Assembly (NCBI GenBank): GCA_944472135.2
Contig: OX235263.1
Span: 12,383,517 to 12,447,516, forward strand
DNA length: 64,000 nucleotides
Reading direction: 5' to 3'
Source: Trichobilharzia regenti
Lineage: Eukaryota; Platyhelminthes; Trematoda; Strigeidida; Schistosomatidae
Shown piece by piece: positions 1 to 11,039 of this stretch (position 1 is its first letter; every line of letters starts with the position of its first letter). The translations under genes and the position numbers were made by a program. The notes below the pieces were generated by a model. The model had not been told where the DNA came from. It made no database searches and saw only the letters and a list, made by a program, of their open reading frames with translations.

Positions 1-2258
1 GATTTGGTTTCAATTTCCGTGCCATCTATGCTACAGGGATCATGAGAGTTAACTAGTTCAAGTAAGTCACGTCGATGCTTGAAAGTAAAGTCAAGTGCCT
101 GACATTTGGAAGGATTTAATATAAGACCATTTGACTTGGACCAGTTGTTGATGTCCAACAGAAAGCTATTAAGTTTGGAGCTGTCAGACTCGGAAGTGAT
201 AGGCAGTGATACAGTCAGATCATCTGCATATTTAACAAAGTTAGTTTCGTTTGAATGAGGCAGGTCATGTAGGAAGAAAGAAAAAAGAAAAGGAGAGAGG
301 ACAGCACCTTGTGGAACACCGGATTTTGTAAGCGAGGTAGAAGAAGATTTGCCGTTATATACAGTATACTGCATTCTATCAGAAAAATAGGAATGCAACC
401 AACTCTTAGCCCAGGATCCTGTTTGTGTCAATGATAGCTTATTTAATAAAAGGCCCCTAGGTACAGAGTCAAAAGCAGATGTGTAGTCTAAGAAAGCACT
501 ACGAACATATTTAGCACCTTTGTCTAAACAAGAGACAACATTGTGATATAAGACAACCGCAGCATCCAAGGTACTTCTACCATGTTTGTATGCAAATTGT
601 TTAGGATCATTAAAAGGTTTCAAAGCGGGTTCAAGACGAAGTAAAAGTAATTTTTCCATCAATTTTAAAAAGGGGGAAGTAATTGCAATAGGCCGAAATT
701 TAATATCAGAACCAGAAGATGGTTTTGGTATAGGGATAATTTTAATGTTTTTCCATGCAAAAGGTAGAACGTTACCGGAAAAAGAGGCATTAAAAATGTT
801 AGTAAGAGGATAACACAAAATATCAGCACAATTCCTGAGGACAATGGCAGGTATGCCGTCAGGACCAAGGCTTTGAGAAGGCTTAAGAGACCGGAGACAT
901 TTAAGCACATCAAGGGTATTAAAACCACTAAAGTTATTGTCAATATGATTTGTATCATTTGGAAGGGTATCAACAGAAGAGCGTATGAAAGATTTATTAA
1001 GAGTGTCAACATTAAGAGATGGAACAGAAATACATCGCTTACCGTTAGTAATTTCTTTGAAAAGTTTCCATAAATTAGAAGGGGTTTTACATGACAAAAA
1101 TCTTTGATTATATAAAACACTTAGTCTTTTTATTTCCAGTTTTATCAGCATGTTTAACTTTTTTACACCAGGCTTATCATTAGTTTTGAACAACAGTTCT
1201 TTATTTCTACGTAGCTTTTTGAGATATGGCGAAGATAAGCGATCAAATCGGATGAATAATGTTTCTTTAGGACAACATATTTCGAAACAGAATTTAAGAT
1301 AATCGGTAGTGTTTGTGATTGTTTCATCTAATGTTTGTTCTGTAAATAAGTCCCAGTTAGTGTCTTTCAACATGCATCTGAGCTTGTCTAGGTTGTCTTT
1401 TGAGTAGCATCTCCGTTGAACTTTACTGTAGAGGTGAGAGAGGACACCTTTGTGTGATTTGGAATATATTTTAGGCAGTACACGTATTATACAGTGGTCA
1501 GAGTTAAGTAAAGGAGCACGTTTGCGAGCTTCATATATACCAACATCATTGATAAATACTAGATCCAGTTTTTTACCAAGACGGGTGGCAAAGTTAACAA
1601 TATTGTCATGACCAAGTGATATAAGGAAGGAGCAATCGCTCCCATTGAAGTCGCCAGTTACTATTGATAAAGAGTTCTCGAAACAAGCTGCAGCAAAAGC
1701 GGTGAATTCATCGGCGAACATAGATAAATCCAATATGGTACAGCCAGGAGAGACATAAACATTAGAAATATAAATGAATTTGTATTTTGAAATGTGTTTC
1801 GGGCGACATCTCACAGTGATGCAATCAATGAAGTCATTCGAGAATTTGAAACAAACTTTGTTTGAAATGGACCATTTTGAGTGAATAAAAGTTGCAACAC
1901 CTCCACCACACTTTTTCTTGGAACAAATACGGTCTTGTCGAAAAACATTGAAATTGTTTAGAGACACAATATTGTCATCGTATGAGTCATGGAGCCAGGT
2001 TTCTTGCAGAGTGACAATACCAGTATTGTGGTAGGTACTAGAAGACAACAGAGACTGAAAATCCAGAATTTTGTTAGGCAGGGACCGGCAGTTGGTACTA
2101 ATGATAACTGGAACAGTGGTGTGATGTATGGGTGTAGATTTTAAGGCACGCTGCCAACCTCCATGGTGCTTTTTCTTGAGTTTATTGCAAATATGAAAGT
2201 TTTTGGGTTTAAAACGTTTTATAAAATCCCGAGGGTAGATAATACGATTAGAATGCAT
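1..2258 (-). CDS. CR1-type (SR1/Perere-like) retrotransposon ORF: AP endonuclease plus reverse transcriptase, partial
   Basis: Reading from the ATG at 2258 leftwards, the frame stays open to base 1, giving at least 752 codons with no stop; the C-terminus lies outside the window. Order of domains: an APE-type endonuclease with LQETW near residue 85, GDFN near 202-205 and NSDH near 252-255; then a reverse transcriptase with GPDGIPA near 465, FRPIAITS near 523, a first catalytic Asp in SAFLDYTSAFDSVP (about 588-600), SGVPQGAVLSP (about 646) and the catalytic FVKYADDLTVS box (about 675-684). EN followed by RT in one ORF with a YADD box is typical of CR1-clade LINEs such as schistosome SR1. It would make the RNA-copying enzyme for target-primed retrotransposition. 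The lack of stops suggests a young copy. Exact family is inferred. Confidence 0.5.
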   Translation of the reverse strand, partial: MHSNRIIYPRDFIKRFKPKNFHICNKLKKKHHGGWQRALKSTPIHHTTVPVIISTNCRSLPNKILDFQSLLSSSTYHNTGIVTLQETWLHDSYDDNIVSLNNFNVFRQDRICSKKKCGGGVATFIHSKWSISNKVCFKFSNDFIDCITVRCRPKHISKYKFIYISNVYVSPGCTILDLSMFADEFTAFAAACFENSLSIVTGDFNGSDCSFLISLGHDNIVNFATRLGKKLDLVFINDVGIYEARKRAPLLNSDHCIIRVLPKIYSKSHKGVLSHLYSKVQRRCYSKDNLDKLRCMLKDTNWDLFTEQTLDETITNTTDYLKFCFEICCPKETLFIRFDRLSSPYLKKLRRNKELLFKTNDKPGVKKLNMLIKLEIKRLSVLYNQRFLSCKTPSNLWKLFKEITNGKRCISVPSLNVDTLNKSFIRSSVDTLPNDTNHIDNNFSGFNTLDVLKCLRSLKPSQSLGPDGIPAIVLRNCADILCYPLTNIFNASFSGNVLPFAWKNIKIIPIPKPSSGSDIKFRPIAITSPFLKLMEKLLLLRLEPALKPFNDPKQFAYKHGRSTLDAAVVLYHNVVSCLDKGAKYVRSAFLDYTSAFDSVPRGLLLNKLSLTQTGSWAKSWLHSYFSDRMQYTVYNGKSSSTSLTKSGVPQGAVLSPFLFSFFLHDLPHSNETNFVKYADDLTVSLPITSESDSSKLNSFLLDINNWSKSNGLILNPSKCQALDFTFKHRRDLLELVNSHDPCSIDGTEIETK

Positions 2259-2344
2259 AATGTGATATGTAAATACCAATAAAATACGAGTAAATAGATG
2301 CAAAATGTACATGGAATGTGGTAGCCCAAAAATATTCAAACAGG
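2259..2344 (-). other. Short 5' flank of the CR1 ORF
   Basis: AT-rich sequence between the CR1 start codon and the SINE material to the right. No upstream ORF is visible, so the element appears 5'-truncated just before the ORF, or its 5' UTR is cut here. Confidence 0.5.
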
Positions 2345-2995
2345 CCGCCAAGGTCATTCGATGATGAACCTAGCGCCTTCTAGTTACGAGGCAAGCTCTA
2401 TTCAACGGCCTATGAACTTCAACTCCTACCGATTCGTGATTTTAGCACGAACATTAGCCGGTGTCATTGGTGGTGAGTATTTGCCCCACTCCCGAATCAG
2501 TGTTTCAACTGATCACTGCAACTTCAGGCAACTTTGTCCTGTATCCAGTTACTGGCCAGGAGGGGATTAATTTTCAAGAGTTAGCTTTTGGAGATTTGAT
2601 CAAAGTTTGATCACGGACTGATATCATTTTGAGATGTCAGGAGAGAATCCGTGACTAGTAGGATCCATCTGATTGAGAGTGAGGATAACTACTCGCCGCC
2701 AATAATAGTGCCTGGTAACAGCTGCGCTAAAATCGTGAACTACTGGTAGAAGTTAAAATTAATGGGCCGTTGAATCAGGCCGCGGCGGCTGAATGATCTA
2801 CGAGCTTGCCTTGTAACCACAAGGTCCTAGGTGCTAACCCTAGCGGTTGGTGCGTACTGCCGATGAGTCTGAAACTAAGACAGAGATGGTTGTTTAGTAC
2901 TTTGTGGTTTTCAGTGGGTTCTCTAACTGACATCAGTCCGTGAAGAAACCTGAAACAAATCAAATCCCTACAAACAGAATGTTCAACAGCTTCCT
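2345..2995. mobile_element. Hammerhead SINE type 1, head-to-head inverted pair (degraded)
   Basis: About 2345-2490 is a minus-strand head (CCGATTCGTGATTTTAGC pattern); 2690-2960 is a plus-strand copy with the tRNA-like part (CTTGTAACCACAAGGTCC), GTACTG and the tail ending in AATCAAATCCC. The plus ribozyme region at about 2852-2890 is broken: an extra GCC disturbs the CUGANGA core and the GAAA box reads AGAG. Sequence between the two heads is partly shared with other pairs in the window. Old, inactive copies. Confidence 0.5.
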
Positions 2996-3504
2996 AGTGG
3001 CTGAAAAAACTTACATGCTATTTTGATATGTATTCTAACAGCACAAGAAAAAGTGACCAATCATTTAACAGTCTGACTGAAGTAGCGGGCACTTAAAACA
3101 ATGCTAAATTTTGATTGAATGTGTGTCTGTCAAAAACAGGCATTATTTATACATTGTAAATCCTGACTGGTATACTTCTGCATTAACCAGTAGTAACACT
3201 AAACTGCTTCTGAAAATGTGTGGGAGGTTATTACTTCACGCCTGATCACAGCATGGAAACTGTCTTCTTCTTCTTGAAGTATCTGAAACAAAAGCAGCAT
3301 AAATGTCGTCTGACCGCAGAGTATAGAGAAAAACTACTTGAGGTCGATTGCACACACGGCCTGTGTGAAGTGACTTTTGGAGTTGTGTTGGTTAAGCAAA
3401 TCTTACCACCGTAAGTTAATTCGGGATGCAGAAATCTTTGGGTCGATTTATTCCAAACATCTTACTGCCCTGATACTCCCAACATAATGTGAGCGACTCT
3501 TATC
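2996..3504. other. Stretch without a recognised gene
   Basis: No coding, RNA or repeat signature was recognised. A 64-codon plus ORF at 3220-3414 has no domain and no context to support it. Confidence 0.5.
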
Positions 3505-4125
3505 ATGTTGATAACTGGTTTTAGTCTAACTATTGGCCGAACTGACGAGAATATCAAAGCCAGAATCGGAAAAGCAAGACGAGCTTTCATTACTCTCAAG
3601 TTTGTGTGGAGGTCAGCAGCACTCAGCACCAGAAATAAGATACGAATTTTCAACTCCAATGTGAAGTCACTGCTACTATACGGACCAAAGACTTGGCGCG
3701 TCATAAAAAGCACCTCACACAAACTACAGACCTTCATCATCAGCTGTCTTCACTCAATACTTCGTTGAAGATCAAATGGCTGGTCAGGAAAGACCAGCAA
3801 CAGGGATCTCTGGCAATGAGCGAACCAACCAGGAACCGATTCTGGAAAAATTTAGCAGGAAGTAACGGAGATGAATTGGCTGGTCATACTCTGAGGAAAC
3901 CATCAAGTGATTGACATCACTAGACAAGCCACCGCTCGTGTGGAACCCGAAAGGGAAGCGGTGAGTTGCTCGTCCAAGGGTGACTTGGATAAGGTCATGT
4001 GAGTAGGAGATGAAAGCGTGTGGGCAGACTCGGAGCCAGGTGAAAACTCTAGCAGAGAACCGAACGCAATGAAGACGCGCGACTGAAGCCCTATGTTCCT
4101 CTAGAAGTTAAAGGAAATAATAATG
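3505..4125 (+). mobile_element. SR2-like RTE retrotransposon, 5'-truncated 3' end
   Basis: The plus frame reads GRTDENIKARIGKARRAF then WRSAALSTRNKIRIFNSNVK and LLLYGPKTW, the C-terminal part of an RTE-clade reverse transcriptase (the family form is YLGS, ARIGKAR, LLYGSETW). Frames break after about 3768. The 3' end at 4085-4125 has the family signature GAAGCCCTATGTTCCTCTAG followed by AATAATAATG repeats. It lacks the endonuclease and the RT catalytic core, so it is a dead 5' truncation. Confidence 0.5.
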
Positions 4126-4624
4126 ATAAACAATTTAGTCTAATTGCTCTTCAACCGATATCACTGGATTGTGGCAAGACCTGTAACAACATTCGCTAAA
4201 ACAAGCGTAGCTTGTCAGTTCATTGTAAAATGCCACTTGGGTTCAAGCAGCAGCTGTTTGTTAGGCAACAGTGTTACATGATCTCCAGTCTTTGTGAATA
4301 ATACTGTGAAGAGGTTTTAATTTCAATGAGTATTAGAAAAGTTATCGAGTAAATAGGCTTCATTTGAAATTTCATTAAATTAGAATCACACTTATACTAT
4401 AATGGCGGATATTCTTCGCACAAATAGAAAAGACGATGCCTTAGTTATTGGTACATTATCACTATACCAGTAAATGAGTTACAAAGACAGAATGATTATC
4501 AGCCTAAATGTGTTTTTACAATGGCATCATAAAGTGATGTCATTCGCTCTTAAAGAGTTCGATATAAACTCAATCAAGAAAAAAGGTTTGTACAAACACT
4601 AATCAGATTGAAGTTAATCGGTGG
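4126..4624. other. AT-rich stretch without a recognised gene
   Basis: No ORF with a recognisable domain, no RNA gene and no clear repeat boundary was seen here. Confidence 0.5.
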
Positions 4625-4768
4625 ATAGTGACTAGCAGTGGAATCCAGGATGCACATTTCTTCCCATTTGGGACTACTCATCTGGATGTACACGCATTCC
4701 GCAGTGAGTGATGATGTTCCCACTAGCTTGGTTAGTTAACGGTGCACGGAATGAATAATACGCAATAT
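4625..4768 (-). mobile_element. Sm-alpha hammerhead SINE fragment
   Basis: Minus-strand reading gives GGGAACATCATCACTCACTG, then stem I ATCCAG, a damaged core (ATGAGTA in place of CUGANGA), stem II GTCC/GGGA, AGAAATGTGCATC and CTGGAT, followed by TCCACTGCTAGTCAC. This is the ribozyme half of the Sm-alpha element; the tRNA-like head is missing or replaced. Core damage predicts no self-cleavage (ribozyme about 4643-4688). Confidence 0.5.
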
Positions 4769-4799
4769 AGCAGGTCATCCACTATGCTCTACAAAATCG

Positions 4800-5515
4800 A
4801 ATCAGATCGACTAATGTCTGTCTGTCTGGATTCAACATAGGACTTAGCGCCGAAGTGCACCAGTTCGAGTTGTCACGTTCCAAACAGCACACAGAGGTAG
4901 ACAAGAAGATGAGTGAAGAGAATCAATACAGTCTGACAAGTGTAAGAGTGAAACAGAATGGGTAATGGTAGAAAGGAATATGAAAGATTACAGAGACTGA
5001 ATATATCTGAGCCATTGACAACGATTTTGAGCCATTGACAACGATTTTGAGCCATGTCACCTATTGTCTCCAGCCATTGATTCCTAGAGTCAGTCCCGAG
5101 GGCCCCAACCCGGAAGTCTTCATCTCCCTCCCTACCTGACTCAGTTTAACTGTCAAGGATTTCATGGATTGATGAGGCCATGTTTTTGTTTGGCCACCAC
5201 TGGCTCTTTTCCAACCTGCACCTATATCAGCTAGCAATGCCCGTCGGGGGAGGCGGTGGTTAGGCATGGCACCACGTGACCTAGCCATCTCAATCTATGT
5301 AACTTTATAGCCTCGTCGATTGACTTCCCTGTTTGCCCAACACTCTACGCCTAACGTCAACATTACTTAACTTGTGAAACCACCTAACGTGAGACAGAGA
5401 TCGCAGACATCTATGATCGAAAGCAGTCAACCTTTTCATGTCTTCAACGCGTATTGGCCATGTTTCAGAGCCACAGAAAGGACGGAGCGAACTGATGATG
5501 AGATCGACTAATAGA
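4800..5515 (-). mobile_element. RTE-type retrotransposon (second family), 3' region
   Basis: Nearly the same sequence recurs at 62815-63500 on the minus strand, where it joins an RT C-terminus (TYLGSCIST, LLYGSETW). Here only the 3' part is kept: a segment with CCATTGATTCCTAGAGTCAG and the 3' tail ending near GTCTGTCTGTCTGG at 4816-4830. The phrase GAGCCATTGACAACGATTTT is duplicated in tandem at about 5009-5054, a copy-specific change. Non-coding remnant. Confidence 0.5.
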
Positions 5516-5539
5516 AGTAATGATAATATTATAGTAGTA

Positions 5540-6075
5540 ATTTCTATATTTGGTGTGTAAGAGTTGGCTTTGCTTTTTACGAGTTGATCACGGATTGATA
5601 TCAGTTAGAGAACCATTGAAAACCATCAGGGAGTACTGGACAGCTGTTCCATCCTAGTGTTTGGAAATCATCGGAAGTACGCGCCCACCAGATCGGGTTC
5701 CATCCCAGGTCACAAGGTAAGCTAGCTCGTATACCATTCAGCCACTAGGACCCGATTCAATGACCAGGGAATGAATTCTAACTTCTACCAATTCGTGATT
5801 TAGAGCGACCCCAACCATTGTCGTTGGTGAGACATCCATCATCACACTTGACTGGATCCACCTCACTGGTCACTGGTGGTCGCGCTAAATCACGAATTGG
5901 TAGAAATTAGAATTCACCCACTGGTCATTGAATCGAGCCCCAGTGACTGAATGGTATACGAGCTTGCGTTGTAACCAGAAGGTCCTCGTATCGAGTCCCA
6001 CCCCGTCTCTAACTGACATCAATCTTTGATCAAGCTAAAAATTGTATAAATAACAATGTTTGTGGAGGAGTACTC
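5540..6075. mobile_element. Hammerhead SINE type 1, head-to-head inverted pair
   Basis: A minus copy (about 5540-5815) and a plus copy (about 5880-6040) face each other across roughly 65 bases. Both carry the tRNA-like head (TTGTAACCAGAAGGTCC in the plus copy) and the shared leader AATCACGAATTGGTAGAA. The minus ribozyme reads GTACTTCCGATGATTTCC...AGGATGGAACAGCTGTCC, with the GAAA box damaged. The plus copy has lost its ribozyme between head and tail. The spacer AACCATTGTCGTTGGTGAG resembles the spacer of the 37.6-kb pair. Confidence 0.5.
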
Positions 6076-7649
6076 AGCTGACGAGTCCTTCTACGGAAAT
6101 TTATGAATTACTTACATACTGCTGCTTTTTCCACACTTGTTGTTTGTTTTAAATTTACTGCGGGAAAGAAATGTTCTCAACATTTTGATTTAACTACTAC
6201 CCAACCTCTCTTCTAACCTTATCCTATATCAGCTAACATTCCTTGTCCTGGAATGTATTAGCTTGGCACTCGTAACACTTATCCCAACTATCTGATTTGA
6301 TGTAGGCTTATTACCTTATCGGCTGACTCTAATTTGTTTTACCAAATACTTAACGCCTAATCTTGTTACTAATCATCTTGTTATACCACATAATACAAGC
6401 GACAGGACGCAGACACCGATTTTCAGAGACTGTTAACCTTTTCACATCTTCCATTAATAGTAAGCGACTAAATTATAAGCCTACATAAATAAACGAAATG
6501 AAGCACTGGATATAGCTTCTAGTCTTACCATCAAGGTCTACATTAGTACGCATACTACCATCTTGAAGATAATTCAAGCCAGTAATAGAAATACACTAAT
6601 AGACAGAAAGCTCCACAACATTATGAAGTGAATATTCACTATAGTCCGAATCACAAATTCATCAGAACATAGTTGGTTATTTTCTGGTGAATAACTTTCT
6701 CTCAGCAACAGATCAAGAGGTGATATTTAAGCTTCGGTTTTGGATACCTAATCACCAAATAATTTGTCCTCAGAAGTCATATACTACTGATTGGGCGATA
6801 TGAGTATTTGGATACAGTTTACACAGAAGTGTCCTCAAATCAATCAGTCATGGTAACTGGGCGTTGAAGTATCACGATTCAGAAGTGTGAAAGCATCATT
6901 GACCTTGAACTCATACTAGTGGTTGGATAACGAGAGGAACTTACCATTATTATAGCGCCACTATGAACGCCAGTCAGCAAATGAGGTGAAAATTCCATCA
7001 GAATCACGTATCTCACATAATGTTTATGTACTGGATTGATGTCACATAGTCGTAAATGTTCTTTGTCGTACTTCTGTATACATCTAGCGGTGTTCAGAAG
7101 CAAGTGATGGACATATATGTATGAAATAAGTATCCGTAATGGTAAGTTACACACTCAGTTCATCGTTTTCTAAGAACCTCCTTTTCTGAATGTTAACCGC
7201 CACTGACGAATACACTCTTTATCTCCAATTACTGGATATATAAAATGCTGGAGTGAGATCAACGGCTATAGAGACGGAAAATTCCTTGATATCTATTGGG
7301 CAATGGTTCCACAATTTTAGAGATATAGCGTCGTGGAAGATGAATACTGTCACGCAGCTGTTGGGAGAAGCTGGTGTTATTGTTCACATCGATAAAACAG
7401 TTCTCATAGGAAAGAAACATAACCGCGGTCGCACTAAGGCAAACAACGTTTGGGTATTAAAAATTTATGATGTGGTGAGCGCTGTCTGCTAGCAAAATTC
7501 GTAGACACCAATTTACATCCCAGATCTTGGTCATGAGAAAAGAACAAACACTAACATAACAAACAATGACAGCAGACTTTGCATATGCAGATACGATTCA
7601 CAGATATGTGGTCTGACCTTCAAAGAAATAGTCACAAAGATGTGACAGA
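6076..7649. other. Long stretch without a recognised gene; part of an unnamed repeat
   Basis: No convincing coding or RNA gene. About 7500-7655 resembles about 24490-24690 (both contain an ATCTTNGTCATGAGAAAA motif, a GATACGATT motif and a final GACAGAATAAC), and a related stretch lies on the opposite strand at about 58380-58600. This is therefore an unnamed dispersed repeat, possibly the 5' part of an RTE element. The rest looks unique. Confidence 0.5.
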
Positions 7650-8780
7650 ATAACTTTCAACGAATTTATCATCAAGCTGTACAATCGTATTTATTTGGTT
7701 TTTAAGAAGTTACATCCGGTGAGGGAATTCAATCATAGATGTGAATGCATAAGATAATAATAATAGTAGTATGAAATGCAATTAAAACTAAAATGTTTGT
7801 GATTATAATCATAGTTAAATGTCAAGTGGCAAATCAAATTAATGTCATATATGGAATAGTTCATAGGATGGACAGAACTTGTAAAAGGGTGTGCAATTAC
7901 AGGATTAGTAGACAAATCGAATAAAATGAAAACGTTACGTAATATTGTGTGAAATTTGATAGCATAGAATTTAACGTTGTAAAAAAATCATGAAACGAAG
8001 GATATCACAGTCCCTGAAAAGAAAATTCTCTGCTGCATCTTTGAGAATAGCCTTTACCAGTTGACCATCACTGTTTAATAACCTGAAGGACAAGATCCAG
8101 CTGTTGACCAACTCTATGTGTGTGTTATCAATTCACCTGCTCGTGTAGAGCTAGGTATATCGGCCGTTGGACTCGAATTTCGTCCAAGAGGGTGCAAGGA
8201 CACTATCCAGCATGACAGTTACGAAGAGGTGGAAGTGAAGTAATAAGAAGCGTGATCATTGTACATCTGGTCTATAATGATCACCTTACTTCTATAGCCT
8301 CCACCTTTAAAGTCATCTACAAGGAAAAAGTAACCTACCCAAATCACTACGTACCCGACTCATCTGTATTGCTGAAGCTTTAGCTATCGAAACAGAAAAG
8401 CCAGATTTCTGTGTACAGAAGAAGTTCGTTCAACCCCTCCAACTTTCGTGGTCTTAATCCCTCTATGCTAAAGAATGGTAATCCCCAATCATATTTTAGC
8501 TGTACCAATTTTTTTTCATTTTGTCTATTCAATTTGTATACCCTTCCTAAATACATATAGAGAAACTGGTTCAACTTAAAAACTGACACTCTTCATTAAG
8601 ATTGAGACATATTTTTAAGTCATGTCAGCGAAAATTATCCTTTTTAATGTGTCTTCATGCAATTCTTGTGAGTAGGAAACACTGATTTTCCTGACTGGTC
8701 GGCTATAGATCACTCATGCGTTCACATCCCATGGTTTGAGATGGTTTAACTTAACCAATAACTGTACATTTAACAAGTTA
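7650..8780 (+). mobile_element. Penelope-like element with inverted 3' tail at its left end
   Basis: Bases 7655-7990 are the 3' tail of this PLE family read on the minus strand (the same tail is in plus orientation at 18960-19450). From about 8110 the plus strand encodes a decayed GIY-YIG endonuclease (YQFTCSC-like, then ARYIGR, then a HLVYNDH block) and the C-terminal TFKVIYK motif, with stops and frameshifts, ending near 8455. The tail follows. Arrangement: inverted tail, truncated C-terminal coding part, direct tail. Not functional. Confidence 0.5.
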
Positions 8781-9545
8781 ATATTTGATGTTTAGACCAT
8801 CTGAGGTAGTCTCGGGATCTGCAAACTGTTACTGACGATATAAACGATTATTCAGAGTAAGGGGAAATTCTGGATTGAGAGAGAGAGAGAGAGGAATCGG
8901 ACTAGCAGTTTCTAGACTAAGCTGGTGGTTCACCGGACTAGTAATTCAAAGGCCGACGTTACTCGATGAAGGAAACGAAGACTTGACATATGCTACACAT
9001 ATCCTATCCATCTAAATCTATGAAGATTCATAAGGTCAGAGAATGACTCTCCCCTCACATTTAATACTTCACGCCTAACCACCTTATTACTCACTATTTT
9101 GTGCTAACCAACACGAGTAATAAAACGCTAGCAAACATTATCATATCAATAAAAAGAAATATTCTCAACACCACTCCATGATCATTTAATCGTTTCTATT
9201 TTTTTAACCAAAATAGATGAAAAAGGAAGCAATACAATACAATGAAAAGGTTGATGAATACAAACAAAACGTAGTGTTAAACAACAGAATTTAACTACCG
9301 CTAGACTTAAATTTCAAGGTCGTTGTACTTTATCAACAAATCAAAAGTATGCATTAAAACAAACCGATGATAATATCAAAACGATTTGTGTGGAACTCAG
9401 GATAAATTCAGTTTACTACTGTTAATGTTCTCATTAGTAGTAACAACGTTCGGTTGACACAACCAACACTCGTTGAAATCAGTTACTTACTATTCAATTT
9501 AATTGAACAAATTGAATATTGAACATAAATAAACATGTGATTTAA
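8781..9545. other. Stretch without a recognised gene; short GA repeat
   Basis: A GAGA run lies at about 8876-8894. Nothing else was recognised. It lies just downstream (minus strand sense) of the last USP40-like exon and could hold the gene's 3' UTR. Confidence 0.5.
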
Positions 9546-9566
9546 ATATATATATATATATATATG
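9546..9566. repeat. AT microsatellite
   Basis: Uninterrupted TA dinucleotides directly beside the stop codon of the USP40-like last exon. Confidence 0.5.
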
Positions 9567-9576
9567 TTCTTTTTCA

Positions 9577-10933
9577 CTAAATTGGCATTGGTAGACTACG
9601 TAAACGATAGAATAGCATATATGCACATTCAGGACCCTCAAAAACTTTATGAAATGTCATTGGATCAATTTCAATTATGTAATCATCATTCACATCAAAC
9701 CATCTACCATAAACTGTCTCAGAATAATTATTCGTTTTGTCTGAAATATTTTTTGTACTATTATTTCTTACATATTGTTGATTTTCTTGTTGATGAAGAT
9801 GTTGATCACGGTGGTCGTTTGGTTTCGTTTGAGCAAAAGTCGTTGAAGATGCTAACTGTTCACCAACATGACCGCCATCAGCATCATTATCTTGTTGATG
9901 ACCTTGGAGTGTAGATAATTTATGTTTTAATTGGCGCCTTGAATCATTCAGTGTAACATTTTGAGTTGCATTCTTTTGTTGATCATTATCAGAGTAACTT
10001 GAGGTTAGTTTTGCTGTAGTACGCTTGATATTAGACAGTGAACCGTCAATTTGTCTAGGAGCATTTTTCATAACATGACTTAATAAATCTTCACATCTTG
10101 AAATACTTCGATGATACTGTGAATCATTTGATGATAAAGCTCTAGGCATTAGGTGATCATTTCTATGATCAGCTTCAAATAATCGTGATCTCCACTTATC
10201 CGGTTGCTTTGACTTGACCGATGGGCATGGATACAATTTATCTGGATTGACAAATGGAATTTTTGTCCTTGTTTTTGTTGTTGTTGTTGATTTTACTAAC
10301 GGGGTTGGTGGAGCTGGTGGCATTGTCAATATTTCATCTATAGAATTTGTAGCAATCAACTTCTCCGTTGAACTAGTTGACTGCATCCCTGTATTATTGT
10401 GCTGACTTCGCTGATGTTTAGCTGTTAATCTTTCATTTTTCATTCCTCGATGTATTGGTTTATTTCTTAACCTGTTCGATGTAGAATTTTTTAAGTTGAT
10501 TTGACTCATCATTCTTTTATTTGAATATATTGTATTGTACTGACTATGATTTGTTCGCCTGTAATTCCGTTGATCATTTAATTCAGTTGGTTGCCTTGTA
10601 CTACTGGTAGACTTCATGTTAGTAGTAGAAGTACTCGTAACAGGATAAACTTTAATACCATCTAATTGTTGTATCGGTGTTTCTTTTATCTTGTCAAGGG
10701 ACTTCATTGTATTGCCTATAGTATGCTTACTAGGACAATGCTGTACTTTGGTTTTACCCTTATTCGGTGAATTCTGTTCACGTACATTGTTATTCTCTTT
10801 TCTATTGGATAATTGATCTTTATTGATTATTGTTATCATGGACTGAGATTTTAATAGATCAATAAAATCAAGTTGTGTTACTTTTTCATTAGATTTTTTA
10901 TTGATTAACGTTGTTGGCGACTTATGAAGATCA
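9577..10933 (-). CDS. USP40: USP40-like ubiquitin-specific protease, final visible exon with the WFD box
   Basis: This exon carries the end of the peptidase C19 domain. Near its C-terminus it reads RWFDVNDDYIIEI, then FHKVFEGPECAYMLFYR, which corresponds to the block closing the USP40 catalytic domain (WFD, acidic residue, AYMLFYR). Before it lie about 390 residues rich in Ser, Thr, Asn, Gln and Lys with no fold visible, an expanded low-complexity insert. The acceptor is TTCAAG ending at 10934; the first base completes the codon left open by the exon ending at 15876 (phase 2), which supports direct splicing. The frame closes with TAG at 9577. Human USP40 has a long C-terminal extension; here it is absent, or lies in further exons after a donor inside the last codons. 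Confidence 0.5.
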
Positions 10934-11039
10934 CTTGAATATGAAATAAAGTAAAAGAAATCAGAAATTGCAATGAGAATAATAATATTAAAACAATTAG
11001 TCCTTTGATAAATTTGAATAAGGCATTAAGAAGAAAATA
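10934..11039. other. Intron sequence before the last USP40-like exon
   Basis: On the minus strand the sequence just before 10933 is pyrimidine-rich (TTTCTTTTACTTTATTTC), fitting a splice acceptor tract. Confidence 0.5.

Noticed and set aside
665..1120. 151-codon minus ORF starting MFYIIKDFCHV
   Set aside because: It is an out-of-frame reading of the CR1 EN-RT gene, whose true frame is open across the whole stretch.
9564..9914. 116-codon plus ORF
   Set aside because: Antisense shadow of the final USP40-like exon; the minus frame holds the recognisable domain.
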